A stretch of 64,000 nucleotides of DNA from Candidatus Riflebacteria bacterium HGW-Riflebacteria-1 (GTDB taxonomy: Bacteria; Muiribacteriota; Ozemobacteria; Ozemobacterales; Ozemobacteraceae): NCBI GenBank assembly GCA_002839445.1, contig PGYB01000003.1, positions 186,001-250,000 of the forward strand, given 5' to 3'. Below the pieces are notes generated by a model. The model saw only the letters and a program-made list of their open reading frames with translations, was not told the DNA's origin and did not search any database. The position numbers and the translations under genes were made by a program. Positions 25,789 through 35,628 of the stretch are shown piece by piece. Position 1 is the first letter of the stretch; each line of letters starts with the position of its first letter.

Positions 25789-27020
25789 TGGCCAGCCTGC
25801 TGATCTCTCTGGTTGTGCTGGCAATAGTGATCGCCGCGTCTTCTTTTCGCCCACAAAAGCTTTCTGAACCCGACAACGCGAAGGCAATTCAGGAGCTGAC
25901 ATCGGTTTTCTTTATGAATTCCACCTTCCCTACCGTCATATTCAGACCGGATCTTTCCATTATCACCGCCAGCAGGAGCTTTTCAGAAGTTTTTCTGCGC
26001 GCTGGCCAACGGCAGGAGTTGTCATCAATAGCTGCAATAAAGCGGCTTTGGCAGGATGAGAATTGTCGGCAAATACTAAGCGCAATTGAAAATACGAAAA
26101 CAATGCCAACAAGCCCTGTGTTTGTCGATATAGAGTTCGTCGATACTGAGGGTGCGCCACAGACTTACATCATCGTGCTCAGAACCTACGATAATCACCC
26201 CACCCTGCCCCCCTTCATGGCACTAACGGCAGTTAATGCCAAATACACGCAGCGCGTCGCTGAAAATCTGTCGGAAAAACTTGCTGAAAAAGATTCCAAT
26301 CTCAAAAAGCTCGAAGAGGTTGACCGCCTCAAATCAGAGTTTCTCGCCACTCTCAGCCACGAGCTCAAAACGCCGCTGGTCTCGATCAAAGGCTATCTCG
26401 ATCTTATTGCCAGCGAGAAAATGGGCCCGCTGACCGAGAAACAGGCAAAGGCAGTGCAGGTTTCGCTTAAAAACACTTCGCATCTGAATTCGATGATCTC
26501 TTCGATCCTCAATTTTGCCAGAATGGAAGCCGGCAAACTGATGTTTGATCTGGTTCACCAGAAACTGCCACCAAGAATCAATGATACTGTTGATGCCATG
26601 CGACCGATAGCTGAAAGCCGCAACATAACGCTGCAGACGAGTTACGAAAATGATCTGCCCGCGGTAATTTTTGACCCCGAACTTATACACCGGGTGATGT
26701 GCAACCTGCTTGAAAACTCGATAAAATTCTCGCCGGCCGGGGCCAGCATCATGATCAAAGTCTGCCAGCACTCGCCGAAACTGGTCAAAGTACTGGTTAT
26801 CGATAACGGTTGCGGCATTCCTACCGACAAACTTGAGTTGATCAAAACTCCATTCTACCAGATCGTCAAATCAGACACGCGACCAACCAGCGGACTTGGC
26901 ATTGGTCTCGCTATCTGCGAAAAAATTCTGGCCGGCCATGGCACCAGCCTGACCATTGAATCGCGAGAAAATCACGGCACTACGTGCAGTTTTTGTTTGA
27001 AAATAGCCACAGAGAATTAA
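25788..27020 (+). CDS. Membrane-anchored sensor histidine kinase with PAS-like domain
   Basis: The 410-residue protein has one N-terminal membrane anchor (ASLLISLVVLAIVIAAS), a PAS-like sensor (about 40-145, TVIFRPDLSIITASRSFSEV), a HisKA dimerisation domain with the phosphorylated His in LATLSHELKTPLVSIKGY and a HATPase domain (NLLENSIKFSPAG, DNGCGIP, GLGIGLAICEKIL). No response regulator is encoded next to it on the same strand, so it is an orphan here. The start overlaps the stop of the O-antigen-ligase-like gene by one base, tying it to that operon. The convergent NtrC-type regulator is only 19 bases away but on the opposite strand. Confidence 0.93.
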   Translation: MASLLISLVVLAIVIAASSFRPQKLSEPDNAKAIQELTSVFFMNSTFPTVIFRPDLSIITASRSFSEVFLRAGQRQELSSIAAIKRLWQDENCRQILSAIENTKTMPTSPVFVDIEFVDTEGAPQTYIIVLRTYDNHPTLPPFMALTAVNAKYTQRVAENLSEKLAEKDSNLKKLEEVDRLKSEFLATLSHELKTPLVSIKGYLDLIASEKMGPLTEKQAKAVQVSLKNTSHLNSMISSILNFARMEAGKLMFDLVHQKLPPRINDTVDAMRPIAESRNITLQTSYENDLPAVIFDPELIHRVMCNLLENSIKFSPAGASIMIKVCQHSPKLVKVLVIDNGCGIPTDKLELIKTPFYQIVKSDTRPTSGLGIGLAICEKILAGHGTSLTIESRENHGTTCSFCLKIATEN

Positions 27021-27038
27021 TTCGCAGGCACAGAGAGA

Positions 27039-28442
27039 TTATTCGATCCCTGTTTCTTTGAGCTTCAGATAGAGATTTTTTCGATGCATACCAGCCATTC
27101 TGGCAGCTTCTGACATGTTGCCGCCGGCTTTTTCGAGAAGTCCTTCAAAATATTTGCGCTCAAAGCTCTTGAGCAGAAGATCTTTAGCCTCTTTGTATTT
27201 CATGGCCATCATACCGTCTTCAATGAACTTTTCATTTTCGAGCCTTGACCGCATTGAAAAGCGGTTTGAATCGTTCTGAAAGACATTTTCGTCTTCAAGA
27301 ATGATGACCTTTTCGATAAGATTCTGCAGTTCACGAACGTTGCCAGGCCAGCTGTACTGCACCAGTCGCCCCATGAAACTGTCTGAGAACCCTTCGTATT
27401 TGCGGCCCAGCTTTTCGGCATACTTTCGCGCGAAAGAATCGACGAGAGATGGAATATCACCGAGGCGCTCGCGCAAAGGCGGCAGATGAATATTTATAAC
27501 ATTGAGGCGGTAATAAAGGTCTTCTCTGAATGTGCCATCAGCAATGCCTTTGACCAGGTCTCTGTTGGTGGCAGTAATTACACGGGTGTCAACCTGTATG
27601 GTCTGGTTGCCGCCGACGCGCTCAAATTCACGTTCCTGAAGTATGCGCAAAATCTTGGTCTGAGTGGCCATGCTCATCTCGCCGATTTCATCGAGAAAAA
27701 TAGTGCCGGAATCGGCAATCTCAAACTTGCCGAGACGGCGGCTCATCGCGCCAGTAAATGCTCCGCGCTCGTAGCCAAAAAGCTCGCTTTCGATGAGGTT
27801 TTCAGGCAAGGCCGCGCAATTAACCCTGATAAAAGGGCTGGTGCGCCGTTCACTGTGACCGTGAATTGCATTTGCCACCAGTTCTTTGCCGGTGCCTGAT
27901 TCTCCGGTAATCAGCACGGTAACATCGTTAGGGCCGACCCTTTCGATCAGGTCGTAAATATTCTGCATGCATTCGCTAGCGCCAATAAGTGCGGCGAGGC
28001 CCTCACGCTGATGCAATTGCTGCCTGAGCTGCTGATTCTCGACACGCAGAGAGACCTTTTCGAGCGCGCGCCTTACCGTCAGACGCAATTCGTCATTCGA
28101 AAACGGCTTCGGCATGTAATCATAGGCGCCACGCTTCATCGCTTCGACAGCTACAGCCTCTGAGCCATAGGCTGTAATCATGATCACGAGAATTTCAGGT
28201 TTCATGACAAGAAGCTTTTCGAGAAGTGTCATGCCTGAGTCGCCAGGCATGGTCAGGTCAGTAATTACCAGGTCGAACTGCTCGGCCTGAAAAAGCACAT
28301 AAGCCTCTTCGGCAGATGATGCGCGGGCAACCAGGTATCCTTCGGGTTTAAGAATTGCTTCGAGCGTGTACAGCACTGAAGCTTCGTCGTCTACCAGCAG
28401 AATAGACGGCCTTCTGCCCTTTTTATCTGTAGGCCTAACCAT
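27039..28442 (-). CDS. NtrC-family sigma-54-dependent response regulator
   Basis: This 467-residue regulator has a receiver domain with the phospho-acceptor Asp in FDLVITDLTMPG, an AAA+ domain (Walker A GESGTGKE, sigma-54 contact loop GAFTGA, Walker B GTIFLDEIGEM) and a C-terminal Fis-type helix-turn-helix (NMSEAARMAGMHRKNLYLKL). It activates sigma-54 promoters. The start at 28442 (MVRPTDKKG) is chosen because GGAG lies six bases upstream and it overlaps the kinase stop by eight bases; the in-frame ATG at 28454 contains that GGAG and is less likely. It pairs with the upstream kinase. Confidence 0.95.
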   Translation of the reverse strand: MVRPTDKKGRRPSILLVDDEASVLYTLEAILKPEGYLVARASSAEEAYVLFQAEQFDLVITDLTMPGDSGMTLLEKLLVMKPEILVIMITAYGSEAVAVEAMKRGAYDYMPKPFSNDELRLTVRRALEKVSLRVENQQLRQQLHQREGLAALIGASECMQNIYDLIERVGPNDVTVLITGESGTGKELVANAIHGHSERRTSPFIRVNCAALPENLIESELFGYERGAFTGAMSRRLGKFEIADSGTIFLDEIGEMSMATQTKILRILQEREFERVGGNQTIQVDTRVITATNRDLVKGIADGTFREDLYYRLNVINIHLPPLRERLGDIPSLVDSFARKYAEKLGRKYEGFSDSFMGRLVQYSWPGNVRELQNLIEKVIILEDENVFQNDSNRFSMRSRLENEKFIEDGMMAMKYKEAKDLLLKSFERKYFEGLLEKAGGNMSEAARMAGMHRKNLYLKLKETGIE

Positions 28443-30678
28443 TAGCGTCTCCATGCGGAAGTATAATTTTAAATTCTGTCCGTTGTGCATTCGAGGTGAG
28501 AACCATCTGCCCGCCATGCAGTTCGACGATCTTGCGGGAAATTGCCAGGCCGAGTCCAGTGCCACTGACTTTGGTCGTAAAGAACGGCTCAAACACTCTC
28601 TCGCGAAGCTCCTCGGGGATCTCGGGTCCATTGTTGGCTATTGAGATACTGAGTTTACCGGCATCTTCGGCCAACCCGATTTCGATCTGACCACCATCTT
28701 TCATTGCCTGAATTCCATTTAACAGAACATTGAGAATCGCCTGTTTGATTTTTTCAGCATCAACACTGGTCTGGCGGATTTCTTCGGGCGTGTTGATGAC
28801 CAGTCTGACGCTGCTGCGAGCAGCTTCGTGTCTTACCAGCAGCAGCAACTCACTTATTATATCCTTGAGATTGCATCTGCGCAAATTTGCTCTTTCTGGC
28901 CGCACCATGCTGAGAAGTTCAGCAACAACCCGATTAAGCCTGAAAACTTCGCCGAGAACGACGCGGGCATGCTCTTTCAGGTCGCCCTGCACTTCTTCGC
29001 CAATAATTTCTACCAGGCTCTGGATAGCCACCAGAGGATTTCTGATTTCATGCGCAACCGAAGCCGCAAGGCGACCGAGCACAGCCCATTTTTCAGCCTC
29101 GACCATCTGCTGTTCGCGATTTTTCTGCTCACTGATGTCATTGATTACCGTCACAGCGCCTCGCACATCAGAATCAGAATAAAGCGGTGTCAGCAATATC
29201 TCGACAACCCGGCGGGCGGCACCAGTATTGACTTCGAATTCTTTGCAAACCCTTGATTCTTCGCATTCCTTTACCAGAATTCGGCTCAGATAGCTCTCAA
29301 CGGTTGCTGCAAGTTCGGCCGCAAATGCCTGATCAGGTATCTGCTCACAAAAACTGCGCAGACTCGCGCCAGTGAAGCTGAAACTGCCAGCACCGGTAAT
29401 ATTACAGAGTTGATCATTGTTAACGAGAAAATGCGCCTTGTGATCTACCGCGAAAAGCCCTGAATTTATGCTCGCCAGAATGTTCTTCATGTGCTGGTTC
29501 CAGATTGCCAGCTCTTCATAAAGCGAGGCATTCTCGATCAAGGAAGCCGCAACTGGCGCAATGGTTTCGAGAAAACGCCTGACCCCGTCTGAGTAGCCAT
29601 GGCGATCGTTCTTGCTGAGAAAGAGGATACCCCTGACTCGATTGGCAGCAATCAGCGGCACAAAAATCATTGAACAGTTCTCATGCTCGACCTCTTTAAA
29701 GCTGCCATCGAGAAAACAGCTGTTAAGCGCGTTTTCATAAACTTCATGGTGCGCGACAGGCAGCAACTGTTCGCCAGACACTACCGACTCAAGCTTCTGG
29801 CTGTATCTGTTCTGCAGAACGATCTGCCCGCAACAGCTGAATGAAAGGGTTTGCGCCTTTTCAAGAAATTTTTCAAGAATAACCGCAAATTCTACGCTCA
29901 GGCTCATATTGCGCGTCAGCTCGTAGATTTCCCATAACTCCTGCAGTTTCTCGTCTATAACCCGGTTGCGCTGCAGATTTTCGCGAAAAGTTTCCTGAAC
30001 AGTCAGCGCCATGCGATTGAACGAATCCGCCAGATCTTTGAGTTCGCCAGTTCCGTTATTGATAACCTGCACCGAATAGTCGCCGCCGCCAAATGATTCT
30101 ATAGCATTAGTCAGCTGTTCAAGTTGCTCAAGTAGAGAACGCGACAGAAGAACAGCAGCGGAGATACCAATAATGCAGCCAAGCACGAGAATCAGTGTGA
30201 ACTCGCTGGCGCTGTTGCGCACTCTTATAAGATCAGCGCGAGGAATGCCGATGCCAATCACGCCGAGAACGCGGTTTTCGGCTGTCAGCGGAAACAGTAT
30301 CTCGCGGTCGATCATGCCGCTGCCATTCAATTGCATGCCCGGCCTGACCTTGAGAATATCAGGAAAACCTTCGGGAGGTATGCGGGTTTCATCGCCCCAC
30401 AAACGCCACCAGTTGGCGTCATAGAGAGTGATCTTAAGCTGCATGGAAATGCCGGTACGCAGGGTGTGAACTCTTTCGAGTATATCGGAGCCGCCGTGAT
30501 CAAAATAGGCAATTGCCGGGCGCTGCAGTATGTTGCCTAGAAAAGTGGCGGCTTCGACAGCCTCGTTGGCAGTATAGATGTTCTCGCGCGAAAAGCCGAC
30601 CACAGCAAAAAGGCCGTTGGTGACAATCACCAGCGCGATAAAAATCAGTATGAACTTTCCCTGCAGGCTTCTTGGCAA
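28435..30678 (-). CDS. Multi-domain sensor histidine kinase (HAMP-GAF-PAS-HisKA-HATPase)
   Basis: The 747-residue kinase starts at TTG with GAGG eight bases before it. It has an N-terminal membrane helix, an extracytoplasmic sensor (about 35-165), a second helix (FTLILVLGCIIGISAAVLLS), a HAMP domain (about 185-240), a GAF domain (about 260-400), a PAS region (about 410-520) and the kinase core. The His is in AASVAHEIRNPLVAIQSL and the ATP-binding boxes include FEPFFTTKVSGTGLGLAISR. It is the NtrB-like partner of the overlapping NtrC-type regulator. Combined outer sensor and GAF/PAS suggest it integrates two signals. Twelve bases separate it from the DegS-type kinase upstream. Confidence 0.95.
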   Translation of the reverse strand: MPRSLQGKFILIFIALVIVTNGLFAVVGFSRENIYTANEAVEAATFLGNILQRPAIAYFDHGGSDILERVHTLRTGISMQLKITLYDANWWRLWGDETRIPPEGFPDILKVRPGMQLNGSGMIDREILFPLTAENRVLGVIGIGIPRADLIRVRNSASEFTLILVLGCIIGISAAVLLSRSLLEQLEQLTNAIESFGGGDYSVQVINNGTGELKDLADSFNRMALTVQETFRENLQRNRVIDEKLQELWEIYELTRNMSLSVEFAVILEKFLEKAQTLSFSCCGQIVLQNRYSQKLESVVSGEQLLPVAHHEVYENALNSCFLDGSFKEVEHENCSMIFVPLIAANRVRGILFLSKNDRHGYSDGVRRFLETIAPVAASLIENASLYEELAIWNQHMKNILASINSGLFAVDHKAHFLVNNDQLCNITGAGSFSFTGASLRSFCEQIPDQAFAAELAATVESYLSRILVKECEESRVCKEFEVNTGAARRVVEILLTPLYSDSDVRGAVTVINDISEQKNREQQMVEAEKWAVLGRLAASVAHEIRNPLVAIQSLVEIIGEEVQGDLKEHARVVLGEVFRLNRVVAELLSMVRPERANLRRCNLKDIISELLLLVRHEAARSSVRLVINTPEEIRQTSVDAEKIKQAILNVLLNGIQAMKDGGQIEIGLAEDAGKLSISIANNGPEIPEELRERVFEPFFTTKVSGTGLGLAISRKIVELHGGQMVLTSNAQRTEFKIILPHGDANG

Positions 30679-30690
30679 TGCTTTACCTCG

Positions 30691-31689
30691 TTAACCCAGT
30701 GGAACCCAGAATGAAACGACGGTGCCGGTGCCAGAATCAGAAACAATGGTGAACTCACCGCCTGACAGGCGCACTCTCTCTTCCATGCTGATCAGGCCGA
30801 GCTTCTTCAGGTTACCGTATTTTCTTCTCGTCTCAGCAACGTCAAATCCGCAGCCGTCGTCTTTTATGACTACAGACAACCGCTGTTTTCTGGCGTCAAA
30901 CTTCAGAAAAATATGCACTGAAACGGGGTTTGAGTGCTTCAATGCGTTGTTAGTCGCTTCCTGAATTACGCGAAAAACAGCGAGTTCTCTTTCGGCACCG
31001 AGAAACTCGTGCTCGCCATCAGTGTCTACATATACCGGAACGCCGGTACGATTCTTAAAACCGCTGATAAACTGTTCAAGAGTCGGCAGCAACCCAAGAT
31101 CGTCAAGAGCCATAGGCCTCAGATCAAAAATAAATCGTCTGATATCTTTGAGACTCCTGATTACAGTCTCTTTGAGTTCCTTAAGTTCATCGACCAGAGG
31201 TGTCGGAAGCCCCGTCTGTTCGAGGCAATAGTCAATACGCATGGTAAGACTGGCCAATGTTTGCGCCGGGCCATCGTGAATTTCGCGCGAAATGCGTTTG
31301 CGCTCTTCTTCCTGTGCGAGAATAATACCATTCGCGTTGGCAGGGGAATTCATGATACGCAGCATAGTGCCAACCCGTTTGAAAATTGAGTCGCCCTGCA
31401 CGCTGAGTCTTGAGCAGACCTGCAGCAGTTCATGATCTTCGGGCTGCGAATAAACTCCAAGTGAACTCTGCAATTTCTTAAAGGCGGAGCGCGCCATTTC
31501 AGAAACGTGCGGCGTCATGGTTGCAGAGGCGGCAATCAAAACATTTTCGAGATCTGCCAGGCTGGAAACAAGATCGCCCTGTCTGGCCTGCTTATTCTGA
31601 GATTCGGCGACAATTTTTTGTAACTGCTGCATTGAGCTTCGAAAAGCTTCGAGTTCGTGGGCAAGTGCGTCTAATGATGATTCTGGCAT
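30691..31689 (-). CDS. Soluble DegS/NarX-type sensor histidine kinase
   Basis: The 332-residue protein has an N-terminal coiled-coil and helical sensor region, a HisKA_3 motif (EEERKRISREIHDGPAQ, the His being phosphorylated) and a HATPase domain (VIQEATNNALKHS, VVIKDDGCGFDV). There is no membrane segment, so it senses a cytoplasmic signal like DegS. Its expected NarL/DegU-type response regulator is not in the window. It lies between the TM2/TPR gene and the NtrB-like kinase on the same strand with short gaps; AGGA precedes the ATG. Three kinases within 6 kb point to a signalling cluster. Confidence 0.93.
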   Translation of the reverse strand: MPESSLDALAHELEAFRSSMQQLQKIVAESQNKQARQGDLVSSLADLENVLIAASATMTPHVSEMARSAFKKLQSSLGVYSQPEDHELLQVCSRLSVQGDSIFKRVGTMLRIMNSPANANGIILAQEEERKRISREIHDGPAQTLASLTMRIDYCLEQTGLPTPLVDELKELKETVIRSLKDIRRFIFDLRPMALDDLGLLPTLEQFISGFKNRTGVPVYVDTDGEHEFLGAERELAVFRVIQEATNNALKHSNPVSVHIFLKFDARKQRLSVVIKDDGCGFDVAETRRKYGNLKKLGLISMEERVRLSGGEFTIVSDSGTGTVVSFWVPLG

Positions 31690-31707
31690 TAACTCTTCCT
31701 GTTGCTG

Positions 31708-34413
31708 TTAAGGTTTTCCGCTCCTGATTCTCTGCATTTCGAGTTCGGCTCGTCTTCTGACCGCGTATGAGTCACCGCTACCCCGAACTATCTTTTCGAG
31801 TTCTTTTAATGCTATCGGTTCTCTGCCGTTTGCTTCGAGACATCTCGCGTATCTTATGCGAAGGTCGACGCGATGCGGAATTTTCTGCAAAGCGTGATAA
31901 AGATAGTACTCACCCTTATTATAGTCACCATTAAGCTCGGCCAGCCGGCCAAGCTTGGCCAGAGTCGAAGAGTCGCGCATGCCCAGTCTATAAGCATGCT
32001 CTATCGCGTCAAAAGCGTCGCGATTCATCGACAATTTCTCAAATATAAGACTGACAATGTCGTAAGTCTGCGCGTCTTTCTTCTCTTTGAGAATATTCAG
32101 ATAATGGGGCAAGGCGGCTTCCCAGTTGCCGCGCGAAAACTCGTAAGAGCCTTTCTGTCTGAATTCTTCAATGCGACTGGCTTTGGGCGACTTCTTTTTT
32201 CTGGTATCTTCAGCTGTAGCAATCGCATCGCGAAAATCATTCCTTTTTTCTTCCAGCTTCGCAGGTTCTGCTTCCAGAGAAGAAAGACCACTGGCTTTTA
32301 CGCTCGCGGCAACAGCTATCTCGTTGTTTTTCGCAAGTTCGGCTTCGGGAGGCGTCTTTGCTGCTATTTCAGGCTTAACAGCGATCTCAACAGCTGCTGG
32401 AGGCTTAGTCTCTGGAGCCTTTGTCTCTGGAGCCTTTGTCTCTGGAGCCTTTGTCTCTGGGATTTTTACCTCTGGAGTCTGCATTTCCGGGGCTTTTACC
32501 TGTGGAATTGCCGGCTCTGGCACTTTAACAGGCTGAGGCTGAGCATTGACAGCTGGAACAGGAGTCGGCTTCGCATCAGGTACAGATTCGACGACAATAG
32601 TCTCTGGTTCATCAATCGCATCATTACCGGATTCATTACCTTGATACAATACAGTGCCCATCTGCTGAATAGGAGCTTCTTCGCGGTTTCTTTCAATGAG
32701 TCTGGACTCGCTCTTGCCCATTACGACGAGAACCTGATTGTCATCGGTTTCGTCGGCGCTGAATGCCATCGCCATTTCCGGGCGGGAGGCTGCAATTGCC
32801 TGTCTGGCCTCTTTGTCGTCAGGCGCCAGGCTGTTTACCCGCTGGTAGTATTTTACGGCTTCTTTTGGTTTGCCAGCTGCGACAAGAGCCCGGGCCAACT
32901 GCCGGTTAAAATCAATATTCAAGGGTTCAAGATTTACGGCACGCAGCAGGTATGTGGCCGAATCATCATGGAGTCTTAGATCGCTGTAGATTGAGCCGAG
33001 CAAAAAGTTGCCGCGCACGTTGTCGGGCTCAGCCTTAAGCCCGCCAGCAATAGCCTGGGCAGCCTGAACAAGCTCATTACGATCATACAACAGCTTGCCA
33101 AGATTAAACCAGGCAGCAGCATCACCGCTGTATTTTTTCAGGTAACGGCGCAAATTAATTTCATAGGCGACCTTGTTGTCAACGCGGTAAAAAGTGTTCA
33201 AAACAACTTTCCAGCTGTCTTCCGTCGGCTCAGACCGCTTCAGATCGTCTTCAAAAAGAACTGCCGCCTCCGTTACGCTGCCGTTACGCACCAGTTCAAG
33301 ACCTTTCATAAATGGCGGTTCTTCTGGCTTTTGTGGAGATGTATTTTCAACAATCTGGGCTGACGATTCTCCGACAGAGGCATCAGGACGACCCTGCGAA
33401 GCAGAGCCTTGCCCAACCGCCACCGGCGACTGAACAGAATCTATTGAGGTCTGTTGACTATTGCCGGCAACCACGCCTGCAGCAAACATTGTCGAATCAG
33501 ACGACGTTGCTGCAACATCAGAAAGCTGCGAATCTGGCAGCGTAATATCAGTCAGCCCGGTGTCAGATTTTTTGCCAAGGTCGGCCGAAACTGTGAACAG
33601 CGTGGTCGAATCGCCACCAGGCCTGGCAACGCCATCAACCTGCCGGTTGTTAAACCATATACCAATCAGTACAAAAATAGCTATGAGGCCGGCATAAAGG
33701 CGCCATGAACTGCCATACGAGCCGACAGCCTCAAAATCCCGACCTGAAACCACGTGCGCGGCTTCAGACTTTTCTTCCTCACGTCTCTTTTCGAGTTTTT
33801 TCGGCTGCGTCTTGCGATCGACTCGAAACTCAAGCACATCAGCTTCTTCAGCATCCGCGGCAACAGAAGCTATTGTTGGAGCGGCTTCATCGGCAGCGGC
33901 GAAAGACGAGTCAGTTGCTGGCGTCGCAGTAGTATGGGTCTGAGCCGGTTCATAATCGTCGCTGTTATCTTCGAGAAGGTCAGCGTTGACAGTGGGACCA
34001 GTCAGCAAGCCACTCGACTGCTCTTTGAGCATTGGCAGCAAAATACGCTCTACTTCGAACCAGTCTCTAAAGCTTGAAAACAGCGACAGATAATAAGCAT
34101 CTTTAATATTATAGATCCACAAAAGAATAAAAACAACTGAAGCGACATAACAGCCCATTACCAGCAGATGCGCACCGAGATATGGAAAAAGGGCTTCGTA
34201 AAGCAGGCCATTGTTATAAAGGCTATAAGCCGCGAATATTCCCGAAAAATAACAGCCCATCAGCGCTATGCCACGGTCAATGTGCCCGGCATAAATCTGA
34301 CCCATACCCATGATAAAGAATGACATCAGGGCCGCGGCGCCGGGATTTCGTGATGATCCCTGCAGTCTCTCTCTTCTAAGATCGTTCAACCAGTTATCGC
34401 TTGTCTTTTTCAA
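31708..34413 (-). CDS. TM2-like membrane protein with long linker and TPR domains
   Basis: The 901-residue protein starts at TTG just after the previous stop. The first 135 residues contain a TM2-like membrane unit (NPGAAALMSFFIMGMGQIYA and three further helices). A charged region follows, a single membrane helix near residue 240 (RLYAGLIAIFVLIGIWF), a TPR block (about 370-540), a Pro/Ala/Glu/Lys-rich linker with perfect APETK repeats (about 650-670) and a second TPR block to the end. It may be a scaffold crossing the inner membrane with TPR domains on the periplasmic side. It lies in a run with the degenerate nuclease-like, LolA-like and Cys-rich genes. Confidence 0.82.
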   Translation of the reverse strand: MKKTSDNWLNDLRRERLQGSSRNPGAAALMSFFIMGMGQIYAGHIDRGIALMGCYFSGIFAAYSLYNNGLLYEALFPYLGAHLLVMGCYVASVVFILLWIYNIKDAYYLSLFSSFRDWFEVERILLPMLKEQSSGLLTGPTVNADLLEDNSDDYEPAQTHTTATPATDSSFAAADEAAPTIASVAADAEEADVLEFRVDRKTQPKKLEKRREEEKSEAAHVVSGRDFEAVGSYGSSWRLYAGLIAIFVLIGIWFNNRQVDGVARPGGDSTTLFTVSADLGKKSDTGLTDITLPDSQLSDVAATSSDSTMFAAGVVAGNSQQTSIDSVQSPVAVGQGSASQGRPDASVGESSAQIVENTSPQKPEEPPFMKGLELVRNGSVTEAAVLFEDDLKRSEPTEDSWKVVLNTFYRVDNKVAYEINLRRYLKKYSGDAAAWFNLGKLLYDRNELVQAAQAIAGGLKAEPDNVRGNFLLGSIYSDLRLHDDSATYLLRAVNLEPLNIDFNRQLARALVAAGKPKEAVKYYQRVNSLAPDDKEARQAIAASRPEMAMAFSADETDDNQVLVVMGKSESRLIERNREEAPIQQMGTVLYQGNESGNDAIDEPETIVVESVPDAKPTPVPAVNAQPQPVKVPEPAIPQVKAPEMQTPEVKIPETKAPETKAPETKAPETKPPAAVEIAVKPEIAAKTPPEAELAKNNEIAVAASVKASGLSSLEAEPAKLEEKRNDFRDAIATAEDTRKKKSPKASRIEEFRQKGSYEFSRGNWEAALPHYLNILKEKKDAQTYDIVSLIFEKLSMNRDAFDAIEHAYRLGMRDSSTLAKLGRLAELNGDYNKGEYYLYHALQKIPHRVDLRIRYARCLEANGREPIALKELEKIVRGSGDSYAVRRRAELEMQRIRSGKP
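32409..32453. repeat. Three perfect 15-bp tandem units coding APETK
   Basis: The unit TCTCTGGAGCCTTTG is repeated three times exactly with a further seven matching bases. It codes for the 5-residue repeat APETK in the linker of the TM2/TPR protein. Length variation by slippage is likely. Confidence 0.9.
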
Positions 34414-34421
34414 CTTATCAG

Positions 34422-35627
34422 TTACTCCAGTAAATCTATCAGACAGCCAGTTTTAACCAGGCATAGCTTAACCTGTTTCTGCAGGCACTGTTCAACCAGA
34501 TCTGTCTTTTCGTAATTGGCAATCACCATACCCCTGATGCCTGCAGCTTTGAACTGCCCCTCGGTCAACTCGCTGCCAAAAGCCTCAATATTCGCGCGCA
34601 AATGATCAATAAGTTCAAGCGCTTCGCTTATTTGAGCCGAGTCTGGACTAAAAAGGGCCTGAATGGCGACCAGGACGCCTTTTCTGTCCTGGCACAGCAG
34701 GTCTATGCGACGCTTTCGGCCTCCCGGCATGTTAACGGTGTAATTGCGATGAATGACGCGCATTCCCTTCTCGAAAAGCGATGAATGCTCGGCCACCCAC
34801 GATTCAAACTCTTTTTTAGAATAAAAAAAACTGTTCGAAGTAAACTGCTCGAATAGCGATTCAAGCATGTTGACCTGCTCTTTCAGCCGACGATTTTCTT
34901 CCTGAAAATTCGCGATTCTCTCCCAGAGCTTCTTGTTTTCTTCAAGAAGAACGATCAGCCCCTTGACTTCACCGTCGTTGAATTCGCCCAGCGGGCGCGA
35001 AAGCAGTCTGGCTACCAGAGCGCGTAACGGCGTTGATCCGTCAGGCAGTGGTCGACCGGGCAAATCTTCGCGCTCAATAACGAGTACGGATTCACCTTTG
35101 GCATGATGCCAATGTATCAGCAGGTCATCACCTGGCGAGAATCCGCGCAACAATTCACCGATCATGAGCTTTCGCCGTTCAAAGTCAGGAATGCGGCCTT
35201 TAAAGCGCTTGCCGGAAATTTCAACGATAAAACTGTCGCGGCTCGCAAAGAGACGTGCGTACAGCTCATCTTCGCGCGCGAACCACTTGAGATAACGGCC
35301 ATTATGCTCCTGATGCGACAGGCGCTTTCTGATGACCATTTTTTCCTGGGGTGCGAATATCTGGCAATGCACCTGCGCTCCCTTATCACGCGCCCCGATC
35401 AGCACAATTTCTGAAGCAGCGGCGGCCATCGAAAGGGGTTGCCCGATAAAAAGGTTGCGTTTTTCCCATTCAACAGAAAGATTTGCGAATTCCTGACCAT
35501 CATAAATCAGATCAAAAACCAGCGTGGCTGGAATTACAGCGCGCAACTGTGCATCATAGTCGGCAGACCAGCTCAGAATCCCGGTTTCGATCTCGAGGCT
35601 GGTCAACTTTTTTCTAAATTCTGGCAT
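34422..35627 (-). CDS. Protein with degenerate NucS/DUF91-type nuclease domain
   Basis: This 401-residue protein starts at the ATG MPEFRKKLTS, with GGAG nine bases upstream and one base after the LolA-like stop; a longer frame to 35690 overlaps that gene and is less likely. Residues 1-210 are beta-rich and unassigned. A coiled coil follows (about 225-265, ENRRLKEQVNMLESLFEQF). The C-terminal 130 residues resemble the EndoMS/NucS type of PD-(D/E)XK nuclease: FESWVAEHSSLFEKGMRVI, then RRIDLLCQDRKGVLVAIQAL. The Asp of RIDLL is kept, but the E-x-K expected after VAI is Q-A-L, so cleavage activity is doubtful. It may be a DNA- or protein-binding relic. Confidence 0.7.
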   Translation of the reverse strand: MPEFRKKLTSLEIETGILSWSADYDAQLRAVIPATLVFDLIYDGQEFANLSVEWEKRNLFIGQPLSMAAAASEIVLIGARDKGAQVHCQIFAPQEKMVIRKRLSHQEHNGRYLKWFAREDELYARLFASRDSFIVEISGKRFKGRIPDFERRKLMIGELLRGFSPGDDLLIHWHHAKGESVLVIEREDLPGRPLPDGSTPLRALVARLLSRPLGEFNDGEVKGLIVLLEENKKLWERIANFQEENRRLKEQVNMLESLFEQFTSNSFFYSKKEFESWVAEHSSLFEKGMRVIHRNYTVNMPGGRKRRIDLLCQDRKGVLVAIQALFSPDSAQISEALELIDHLRANIEAFGSELTEGQFKAAGIRGMVIANYEKTDLVEQCLQKQVKLCLVKTGCLIDLLE

Positions 35628-35628
35628 C

